DNA of 23,053 nt from JALSRD01 sp964476595 (GTDB taxonomy: Bacteria; Desulfobacterota; Desulfobacteria; Desulfobacterales; JALSRD01), in NCBI GenBank assembly GCA_964476595.1, contig CAYZCL010000050.1, positions 1 through 23,053 on the forward strand, read 5' to 3'. Shown in pieces: positions 15,419-21,987 of this stretch. Below the pieces are notes generated by a model. That model was not told the DNA's origin and did not search any database. It worked only from the letters and a program-made list of their open reading frames with translations. Every line of letters starts with the position of its first letter. The stretch's first letter is position 1. The position numbers and the translations under genes were made by a program.

Positions 15419-15584
15419 CACCCCCTTTTTTTTCGGCACCCGCGGCGGAGCCGGCAAGCGGGAAAGACGCCGCGTGCCATCCGCATCGCGTGTCGCGAAT
15501 ACGACCGGGGCCTGAACGGTAAATGATCCGCATGCGGGCGCGGCCCGCGCGCGGCGGCCGCAGACCGCGGGAAAGGAGACGCCG

Positions 15585-16313
15585 GTGAAGGCCGGGACCC
15601 TTCGGAAAATCTTCCTCGTGGGGGCCATCGTGGCGCTGGTGGTGCTCTTCAAGGCCTTCGGCCTCGAGCAGTACTTCTCACTGTCCTACCTCAAGGCCTC
15701 GCGGGATTCCTTTGCCCGGATTTACGCCGAGCACCGCGTGGCGGTCATCGCCGTCTACATGCTGATCTACATCGCGGCCACCGCGCTGTCGCTGCCGGGG
15801 GCCACCGTGCTGACCCTGGCCGGCGGGGCGCTCTTCGGCCTGGCGGCCGGCATCGTCATCATCTCCTTTGCCAGCACCATCGGCGCCACCCTGGCCTGCC
15901 TGGTGGCGCGCTTCGTGCTCCGCGACTGGGTGCAGAACCGTTTCGGGGACAAGCTGGCGGCCATCAACCGCGGCATCGAAAGGGAAGGCGCATTCTACCT
16001 CTTTACCCTGCGCCTGATACCGGCCTTTCCCTTCTTCGTGATCAACCTGGCCATGGGGCTGACGCGCATGCCGCTGCGCACCTTCTACTGGGTGTCCCAG
16101 CTGGGCATGCTTCCCGGCACCGTCGTCTACGTCAACGCCGGAAAGGAGCTGGGGCGCATCGACGCGCTGTCCGGCATCCTCTCACCCAGCCTGCTGGCGT
16201 CCTTCGCCGTCCTGGGACTGTTTCCCCTCAGCGTCAAAAAGTTCATGGGCTGGTACCGGCGCAGGACGGGCAGGACGGTCCCGCCGCAGGACACGCCAAA
16301 GAAAAATCCGTGA
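15585..16313 (+). CDS. TVP38/TMEM64 (DedA-superfamily) membrane protein
   Basis: A 242-residue integral membrane protein with about five to six hydrophobic segments. The VTT-domain hallmarks are visible: PGATVLTLAGGALFG in the middle, GATLACLVAR, and LRLIPAFPFFVINLAMG with the conserved Arg and Pro, then LPGTVVYVNAG. DedA/VTT proteins have been linked to lipid flipping (including undecaprenyl phosphate in other subfamilies) and envelope homeostasis; the TVP38 branch has no settled substrate. GTG 15585 has AAGGAG 7 nt upstream. The 166-nt gap after mtaB contains nothing I recognise, so it may have its own promoter or continue that operon. Confidence 0.88.
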   Translation: MKAGTLRKIFLVGAIVALVVLFKAFGLEQYFSLSYLKASRDSFARIYAEHRVAVIAVYMLIYIAATALSLPGATVLTLAGGALFGLAAGIVIISFASTIGATLACLVARFVLRDWVQNRFGDKLAAINRGIEREGAFYLFTLRLIPAFPFFVINLAMGLTRMPLRTFYWVSQLGMLPGTVVYVNAGKELGRIDALSGILSPSLLASFAVLGLFPLSVKKFMGWYRRRTGRTVPPQDTPKKNP

Positions 16314-16383
16314 CCGGAAGGCGCCCCGGCGGCGTCCGAAACAAGGGAATTGCGCCCCCGCGCGGGAGCGCTTTGGCGGGGAC

Positions 16384-16416
16384 GAAAAACCCCCCGCTGC
16401 CGGGGCGGCGGGGGGT
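16384..16416 (-). terminator. Rho-independent terminator of the repeat-protein gene
   Basis: ACCCCCCGC (16389-16397) pairs perfectly with GCGGGGGGT (16408-16416) over a 10-nt loop. On the minus strand the stem is followed by TTTTTC (16388-16383). It lies about 29 nt past the stop of the leftward gene. On the plus strand no T-run follows, so it serves the leftward gene. Confidence 0.85.
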
Positions 16417-16444
16417 CGCAGGATCGGGATGGGTTGAGCGTGCC

Positions 16445-18466
16445 TCAGGAGGCCATCTTGGCCCGCAGGCGCGAGACCCACTGGGAGTCTTCCAGCAGGC
16501 GGGCGACACTGGCCCGCAGTCGGTAGAGGAAATTGCCGGCGTCGGTCGCCTGTTCGGCGCGGTTGTAGAGCTGCCGCGCCCAGTCGGAGTCCTCCAGCTG
16601 GCGGTAGACGTCTTCGGCCAGGCGGATGAAGTCCCCGGCGCTTTCGGCCTTCTGCTCGGCGGCCGTGTAGATGTCGCGCACCAGCTGCTTGTCGGCCAGC
16701 AGGCTGTCCGCGCGGCCGGCCAGCAGCTCGGTCTCCTCGAGCGAAGTGCAGGCCTGCTGCGCCTTTTTGATGAGTTCGGCCGCCTTCTGGCGGTCCCCGA
16801 AGGCCGCCAGGGCACCCTCGGCCACGCAGAGGTAGCCGGCGGCGTCGGAGGCTTTTTCCTCGGCGGCGGCCATCAGTTTGCGCGCCCAGTCCTCGTCTCC
16901 CAGGCGGTCGAGCACGGTGCGCGCCAGCATGACGAAATCGGACTCGCTGCGGCAGGCCTTTTCGCGGGCTTCGTAAAGGCTGCGGGCCCATTTCTCGTCC
17001 TTGAGGGTCGTCATCACGCCGTCCACCAGGGCGTTGACGTGGTGTGCGTCGTCGCTCTTGGCGGCCAGCTGCTCGTAGATGCGGCGCGTCCAGCCCTCGT
17101 CCTTGAGGTCGTCGAGAACACACTGCGCCAGGTTGAGGAATTCGGGCGCGTAGCGGCACAGGGCCTCGGCGCTGCCGTAGAGCTTGCGCACGTACGGGGT
17201 GTCCTCGGTGGCCGCCATCACCTCGTGGGCCAGCTTGGCCATGGAGGCGCTGGTGCGGCACTCCTGCTCTCGCTTGACGAAGTCGCTGTACAGGTCCGGG
17301 TGGGCCTCGCGTTTTTCCAGCTGCAGCTTGATGTCCGCGGTCCAGTCGGACTCGTCGGCGTACTTGAGCACCGCCTCGGCCACCTTCTTGAACTCCGCGG
17401 CCGTCTTGACGGCGGCCTCGGCTTTTTTGAGGGTCTCCAGGGCGCTCTGCTTGTCGCCGATGTCGTCGGCCAGCGAGGCCGCCAGGGTGACGAGCTGCCC
17501 GGCATCCGGGCCGGTGGCGGCCGCCTTGTTGAGCAGTTCACCGGCAAAGGCCTTGTCGCCGGTGTCCTTGAGCACGGCCTTGGCCAGCTTGACATAGTCG
17601 GCAAAGGCGTTGTATTTGGCCGCGGCGCGCTTGTAGATGTCCAACGCCAGGGCCTTGTCCTTGAGCTTGGCCATCACCGAAGCGGCCAGCTTCATGAGGT
17701 CGTCGCCGCTCTCGAGCTTTTCGGCGGCCTTGGTGTACAGGGCCGCGGCGTACTTCTTGTCCTTGAGGTCGCCGACGGCCGCCTCGGCCAGCTTCATCAG
17801 TTCCAGGCCCGCGTCCAGGTTTTCCTCGCCCTTGGAGAAGACGGCCCGCGCCCCGTCGGTGTCGCCCAGCACCTCGGCGATCCCCTTGGCCACGGCGGCG
17901 TAGTCGTCGGCCTTCTTGCAGCCCTCGACGCCCTTGTCGAAGATCTTGCGGGCCCAGTCCTTGTCGTCGAAGATCGCCAGGATATTCTTGGCCAGGTCGG
18001 CGAAGTCGGCCGGCTTGGAGCACTTGGCCAGCGCCTTGTCCGCCGTCTCGCGGGCCAGGTCGTCGTCCTTGAGCACCTCGCTGATGGTCTTGCTCAGGTT
18101 CAGGAAGTCCTGGGCCTTGACGCACTTGGCCTGGGCCGCAGTCATGATTTCCCTGGCGCCGTCGGCGTCGCCGATTTCGGCCGCCGCGCCGGCCAGATTG
18201 ACGAAATCCTGGACGTTCATGCAGTAATCCCGGGCCTGCACCATGTACTGCCGGGCGCGTTCATCGTCCCCGAACACCTCCTTGACGCTGCGGGCCAGCA
18301 GAACGAAATCGTCGGCGGTTTCCGCCCAGTCGGCCCCCTCGTCGAACAGGTTGGAAGCCCAGTCCTTGTCGGACAGTTCCTTGAAGACCTCTTTGGCAAC
18401 CTGAACGTATTCCTCCGTCGACTGGCAAGCCTCCTCCTTTTCCTGCAGCTCTTCTTTGACTCCCAT
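16445..18466 (-). CDS. TPR-like solenoid protein of 18 tandem 34-residue repeats
   Basis: A 673-residue cytoplasmic protein without signal peptide or membrane segment. Residues 36-662 divide into 18 repeats: sixteen are exactly 34 residues, one is 33 and one is 50 (a 16-residue insertion after repeat 10); a half repeat precedes them and an 11-residue cap follows. The consensus is roughly WARxLYxKAEEKCxSAxDFxxLAxxVxxxLGDxD, two helices per unit as in tetratricopeptide repeats. Cysteine recurs at repeat position 13 in the leading half repeat and in repeats 2, 3, 4, 5, 11 (after its insertion), 12, 14 and 16. Such solenoids usually bind proteins; the partner is unknown. ATG 18466 has AAGGAG 8 nt upstream. 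It is monocistronic, with a promoter and operator-like sites upstream and a strong terminator downstream. Confidence 0.85.
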   Translation of the reverse strand: MGVKEELQEKEEACQSTEEYVQVAKEVFKELSDKDWASNLFDEGADWAETADDFVLLARSVKEVFGDDERARQYMVQARDYCMNVQDFVNLAGAAAEIGDADGAREIMTAAQAKCVKAQDFLNLSKTISEVLKDDDLARETADKALAKCSKPADFADLAKNILAIFDDKDWARKIFDKGVEGCKKADDYAAVAKGIAEVLGDTDGARAVFSKGEENLDAGLELMKLAEAAVGDLKDKKYAAALYTKAAEKLESGDDLMKLAASVMAKLKDKALALDIYKRAAAKYNAFADYVKLAKAVLKDTGDKAFAGELLNKAAATGPDAGQLVTLAASLADDIGDKQSALETLKKAEAAVKTAAEFKKVAEAVLKYADESDWTADIKLQLEKREAHPDLYSDFVKREQECRTSASMAKLAHEVMAATEDTPYVRKLYGSAEALCRYAPEFLNLAQCVLDDLKDEGWTRRIYEQLAAKSDDAHHVNALVDGVMTTLKDEKWARSLYEAREKACRSESDFVMLARTVLDRLGDEDWARKLMAAAEEKASDAAGYLCVAEGALAAFGDRQKAAELIKKAQQACTSLEETELLAGRADSLLADKQLVRDIYTAAEQKAESAGDFIRLAEDVYRQLEDSDWARQLYNRAEQATDAGNFLYRLRASVARLLEDSQWVSRLRAKMAS
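16481..18361 (-). repeat. 102-bp tandem coding repeat (18 copies)
   Basis: The region encodes the 18 repeats of the solenoid protein, with a 102-bp DNA period. Copies are diverged at DNA level, so this is an old amplification under protein-level constraint rather than a recent microsatellite. Confidence 0.75.
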
Positions 18467-18566
18467 CTTGTGGCTCCTTCTGGTAAGCTATAAGGTTAGC
18501 GTCCGTTGCGATGCGCCGGGATACCGCCGCCGGCGTTCAGGATGTTTCCGTCCAACACTTATCCGC

Positions 18567-18582
18567 TTAATATCATTATTAA
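18567..18582. promoter_or_regulatory. Inverted repeat TTAATA-N4-TATTAA (candidate operator)
   Basis: A perfect 6-bp inverted repeat with a 4-nt centre. It lies just downstream of the expected leftward transcription start and is centred 22 bp from a second palindrome. Confidence 0.4.
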
Positions 18583-18589
18583 TGCAACC

Positions 18590-18603
18590 TATCATATATG
18601 ATA
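18590..18603. promoter_or_regulatory. 14-bp perfect palindrome TATCATATATGATA (candidate operator)
   Basis: A self-complementary 14-mer that covers the -10 element of the leftward promoter. A repressor bound here would block transcription of the repeat-protein gene. It could instead be simply an AT-rich promoter element. Confidence 0.45.
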
Positions 18604-18621
18604 ACGCCGGGCGCATGTCAA
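18591..18621 (-). promoter_or_regulatory. Promoter of the repeat-protein gene
   Basis: On the minus strand a perfect TTGACA (RC of 18616-18621) is followed after 17 bp by TATATG or after 19 bp by TATGAT (RC of 18591-18596). The -10 region coincides with the 14-bp palindrome. Confidence 0.6.
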
Positions 18622-18726
18622 CAGGAAATCGCTGTTGCCGCAACCGGCGCTCCGCCTCCCGGCGGTCCGGGGGCGGCTCCGGAAGGCGGCGGCGCCGGCG
18701 CACCGTCCGCAGGCGCGGGAAATTCG

Positions 18727-18754
18727 TTGAAATACCGCGGGGATCTGTTATAGT
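18727..18754 (+). promoter_or_regulatory. Promoter of the lipoprotein/phosphatase unit
   Basis: TTGAAA (18727-18732), a 16-bp spacer and TATAGT (18749-18754), each five of six to the sigma70 consensus. The predicted start near 18761 gives a leader of about 75 nt to the lipoprotein ATG. Confidence 0.6.
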
Positions 18755-18837
18755 ACGACCTGCCTTGAGGGCATCGTCACCCGGAAGCTTTTGGGCGATC
18801 CGCCAACCGCCGTACCGAAACCCAGGAGAAAGACATC

Positions 18838-19659
18838 ATGGCCAAATCCTCGCGACCGACGACCGCAGTGCTGCTCTCGATGGCCTTCATCCTGCCGGTC
18901 CTGCTGTGGGCATGCGCCGGGGCGCCGCCCGGCGCGTCGGGGCAGGCGGCGGGGGTGCCGGCCGTCAGCGGAAACGAGCTGCGCGTCGGCGTGACCCCCA
19001 CGGCCGCACCGCTGGTCTACCGACAGGCCGGCAAGCTGGTGGGCGTGGAGATCGACCTGGCGCGGCAGCTGGCCGATTTTCTCGGCAAGACGCCGCGATT
19101 CGTGGAACTGCCCTGGGAAGAGCAGATCCCGGCGCTCATCGGGGGCCGCACGGACATCATCATGTCCGGCATGTCCATCACCAAAGCCCGCCAGGTGCGC
19201 ATCGCCTTCACCAACCCCTATTTCCGCACGGGGCAGATGGCCCTGATCCGCAAGTCCGACGATCTCAAGTACCGCGACGGCTACTACGCCCTGCTCACCC
19301 AGAGCCTGACCACACGCTTCGGTGTGGTGAAGGAAACCACCGGGCAGTATTTCGTGCAGCGCAACTTCGGCCGCGCCAAGGGCGTGGAGACCTTTGACAA
19401 TGCCGCCGAAGCGGTGACCGCCCTGATCCGCGGCGATGTCGACGTGGTGATCTACGACGCTCCCATGATCCTGATGCTGGCCGCCGAAAACCAAGGCAGG
19501 GGTATCATGCCGCTGCCCTCGCTGCTGACCGAGGAGTACCTCGCCTGGGGTGTGCGCAAGGGGGATCAGAAACTGCTCATGGCGGCCAACGAATTCCTGG
19601 TACGCATCCAGACGGACGGCCGCCTGGACCGCATTCTGCGCCTCTGGATTCCCTTTTAA
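18838..19659 (+). CDS. Solute-binding lipoprotein, SBP_bac_3 family
   Basis: A 273-residue family-3 extracellular solute-binding protein. The N-terminus is a lipoprotein signal (basic start, hydrophobic core, LLWAC with acylated C26; the Trp at -2 is unusual). The family pattern follows: LRVGVTPTAAPLVYRQAGKLVG in outline, EIDLARQLADFLG, WEEQIPALIGGRTDIIMSGMSIT, then FTNPYF and DVVIYDAP. Family members bind amino acids or similar small ligands for ABC importers or as sensor domains. No permease or ATPase gene is near; the next gene, 20 nt downstream, is a Cache-HAMP-SpoIIE phosphatase, which suggests a role in ligand sensing. ATG 18838 has AGGAG about 8 nt upstream. A lytic-transglycosylase fusion is excluded, since the protein ends with the binding domain. 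Confidence 0.88.
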   Translation: MAKSSRPTTAVLLSMAFILPVLLWACAGAPPGASGQAAGVPAVSGNELRVGVTPTAAPLVYRQAGKLVGVEIDLARQLADFLGKTPRFVELPWEEQIPALIGGRTDIIMSGMSITKARQVRIAFTNPYFRTGQMALIRKSDDLKYRDGYYALLTQSLTTRFGVVKETTGQYFVQRNFGRAKGVETFDNAAEAVTALIRGDVDVVIYDAPMILMLAAENQGRGIMPLPSLLTEEYLAWGVRKGDQKLLMAANEFLVRIQTDGRLDRILRLWIPF

Positions 19660-19679
19660 ACTCCGCGACCTTGTAACCG

Positions 19680-21812
19680 GTGCGGGCTGCAGCGGCAGCG
19701 AAGCGTGACAGACGGTCAACATTGCCTGAGAAAAGCGCCAATAAAAGACACTACCCCACCATCCGACGCAGCCTGCTGGTCAACCTGCTGGTGATGATCG
19801 CCCTGATGAGCGCGGCGCTCATCGTGACCGCCAGTTACGGTACCCGACGGGCGGTGCGGACCCTCTCCGAACTGGTGCTCATCCAGACCGTGGAGCACAC
19901 CGAAAGTGAGCTGGGGCGTTTTTTCCTGCCGGTGTCCGGGAACCTCCAGCTGGTGAGCACCTGGGCCCGCAACGGCGTGCTCGACATCACCGATCGCGGC
20001 AAGCTCAACCGACTGCTCATGCCGATGCTGGCGAACAATCCCCAGATCAGCTCCATCCTGCTGGCCGACGAGCAGGGCCGCGAGTACATGCTGCTGAAAA
20101 AAGCCGACGGCTCCTGGATGAACCGCGAGACGCGGCTGGACGAGTGGGGCGGCCGCAGTCGCCTGTGGACCTGGAGGCAGGGAGAGACCGAGGTGCGCAC
20201 CCAGTGGAAGCGACTGCACTACAACCCTCACAGCCGACCGTGGTACAAGGGGGCGCTGAACAGTTTTCTCACCGGCGACGGCGCCGGGGGCGAACGCCGC
20301 GGCCGGTTCTACATCACGCAGCCCTACACTTTTTTCACCACCCAGGAGCCCGGTATCACCGCTTCACTGGCCTTCGAGGCCCTAGACGGGCGCGTCATGG
20401 TGGCGGCTATCGATGTCCTGCTGCGCGACATCACGCAATTCACCATGTCTCTGAAGGTCAGCAGCCACGGCAAGGTGGTTGTGCTGTCGGACGAGGACGA
20501 CCGGGTCATCGGGCTGCCGGGCTACAAACAGTTCAAAAAGAGGGAAAGGCGGCGCCGGGCGCTGCTCAGGAAGATCGACAAACTCGACATTCCCGTGGTC
20601 AACGACGCCATACGGCATTACCGCTCCCACCCCGCCTACGGTGACCGCATCTTCACCTTCAATAGCGGCGGGCAGAGTTGGTGGGCCATTGTGCGGCCCT
20701 TCAACATCGATGCCGAGCGGGTGATGCGCATCACCGTGGTGGTGCCCGAGGTCGACCTGCTGGGGAGCCTGAAGCTCATGTGGCTGTGGATCCTGCTGAT
20801 CGTGCTGGGCATCGTGCTGCTGGCGGTCAAACGCATTTTCACCCTCACCGGCCGCTACAGCCGGCCCATCGAGAAACTCGTCCAGGAGAGTCACCGCATC
20901 GCGCGCGGCGACCTGGAGACGGACCTCGTGATCGACGCCCCGGTGGAGGAATTTCAACGCCTGGCCAAGGCCCACGACGAGATGCGCCGCGGCCTGCGCG
21001 TGCTGCTGAAGATGGAGCGTGACGTTCAGATCGCCCGGAAGATCCAGCAGGACACCCTGCCGCGGAAACTGCCGCGGCTTCCCGGCTACGAGATCACCGG
21101 CTGGAGCGAACCGGCCGAGGGGGCCGCCGGCGACACCTTCGACGTCATCGGCCTCCTGCGCGATGAGGATGGGAACGAAAGGGAGTTCCGGATCTCCGAC
21201 AAAGACGCCCACCGGGGCATCTTTCTGCTGGCCGACGCCAGCGGCCACGGCATCGGGCCGGCGCTTTCGGTGACCCAGGTGCGGGCCATGCTGCGTATGG
21301 CGGTGCGCTCCGGACAGGACCTCATGGCCATCATCCGGCTGATGAACAAACAGCTGGAGGAGGATCTTCACGAGGGGCGTTTCATCACCGCCTGGTTCGG
21401 GGAGCTCGATCCCGTCACCAACCGGATGGTCAGCTTCAGTCTGGGACAGGCGCCGCTGCTTCACTACCGATGCGCAGAGGATAACTGCCGCAGCCTGATG
21501 CCGCAGCTGCCCCCCTTCGGCACCATCGATGAAATCGGGGGAAAGCAGCCGGAAGTGGTGGAAATGGCCCCCGGCGACATCTTCGCCGTGCTGTCAGACG
21601 GCCTCTACGAACCGCGCAACGCGCAGGGGCGCATGTTCGGCAAAAAACGTATCGTGGAGATCCTGCGTGCCCGGCATCGGCAGCCTCCCGAGGAGATCCT
21701 GCGTGCCATTCTCGAGGAAATCGAGCGCTTCACCGGCGGCGCGCCGGCCGACGATGACCGCACCGCCGTCATCATCAAGCGCCGGGGCAGGTCGACGGCG
21801 GGCAAGGGGTGA
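19680..21812 (+). CDS. Membrane sensor phosphatase: dCache-HAMP-SpoIIE (PP2C)
   Basis: An RsbU-type transmembrane serine phosphatase, 710 residues. Two membrane segments (about 31-52 and 364-383) enclose a periplasmic double-Cache sensor with the typical HSRPWYKGAL block. A HAMP domain follows (about 384-440), then a short helical linker with the IARKIQQDTLPRKLP signature and a SpoIIE/PP2C domain. Metal-binding motifs are GDTFDV, D519 in DASGHG, GDIFAVLSDGLYE and DDDRTAV (691-697). Such enzymes dephosphorylate STAS-domain anti-sigma-factor antagonists in partner-switching pathways; no STAS or anti-sigma kinase gene is in the window. GTG 19680 and TTG 19722 are both possible starts and neither has a clear ribosome-binding site; translation may be coupled to the lipoprotein gene 20 nt upstream. 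Confidence 0.9.
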   Translation: MRAAAAAKRDRRSTLPEKSANKRHYPTIRRSLLVNLLVMIALMSAALIVTASYGTRRAVRTLSELVLIQTVEHTESELGRFFLPVSGNLQLVSTWARNGVLDITDRGKLNRLLMPMLANNPQISSILLADEQGREYMLLKKADGSWMNRETRLDEWGGRSRLWTWRQGETEVRTQWKRLHYNPHSRPWYKGALNSFLTGDGAGGERRGRFYITQPYTFFTTQEPGITASLAFEALDGRVMVAAIDVLLRDITQFTMSLKVSSHGKVVVLSDEDDRVIGLPGYKQFKKRERRRRALLRKIDKLDIPVVNDAIRHYRSHPAYGDRIFTFNSGGQSWWAIVRPFNIDAERVMRITVVVPEVDLLGSLKLMWLWILLIVLGIVLLAVKRIFTLTGRYSRPIEKLVQESHRIARGDLETDLVIDAPVEEFQRLAKAHDEMRRGLRVLLKMERDVQIARKIQQDTLPRKLPRLPGYEITGWSEPAEGAAGDTFDVIGLLRDEDGNEREFRISDKDAHRGIFLLADASGHGIGPALSVTQVRAMLRMAVRSGQDLMAIIRLMNKQLEEDLHEGRFITAWFGELDPVTNRMVSFSLGQAPLLHYRCAEDNCRSLMPQLPPFGTIDEIGGKQPEVVEMAPGDIFAVLSDGLYEPRNAQGRMFGKKRIVEILRARHRQPPEEILRAILEEIERFTGGAPADDDRTAVIIKRRGRSTAGKG

Positions 21813-21847
21813 TGTCGATTTGAATCTTGACAGACAGACGTCTTTTT

Positions 21848-21893
21848 GACATACTGAATATCTTTGGTAATTTCAAAGGGCGTGTAATTTCAA
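21848..21893. promoter_or_regulatory. 17-bp-spaced direct repeat upstream of the oxidoreductase gene
   Basis: TAATTTCAA occurs at 21868-21876 and again at 21885-21893, each preceded by G and followed within a base by GGG, a 17-bp period. TTGACA lies just upstream at about 21847. It resembles a tandem activator site, about 100 nt before the coding start. The regulator is unknown. The rest of 21813-21987 shows only a GC-rich inverted repeat near 21922-21950. Confidence 0.4.
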
Positions 21894-21987
21894 GGGGATG
21901 CAGAAGCAGGGCAGGAGAAGTGCCGGCCTCTCGGGCAGTGTGCGCGGCCGGTGAGGACTTTTAGCGACCAGCATAGACGGGTGGATA

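Larger units (their letters stand above)
18467..18837. other. Divergent regulatory region between the repeat-protein and lipoprotein genes
   Basis: A 371-base stretch without genes. It holds a leftward promoter, a rightward promoter, two AT-rich inverted repeats and a GC-rich middle (18640-18720) in which I see nothing specific. The leftward leader is about 118 nt, the rightward one about 75 nt. Confidence 0.6.

Noticed and set aside
15423..15434. T-run after mtaB as a terminator
   Set aside because: No GC-rich hairpin precedes it.
16481..18361. Possible CRISPR or other DNA repeat array
   Set aside because: The 102-bp periodicity is coding, diverged at DNA level and without spacers; it reflects protein repeats.
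16310..18493. Plus-strand ORF of 727 codons opposite the repeat protein
   Set aside because: Its apparent repeats only mirror the 34-residue period of the true gene; no ribosome-binding site, and the terminator and promoters fit the minus strand.
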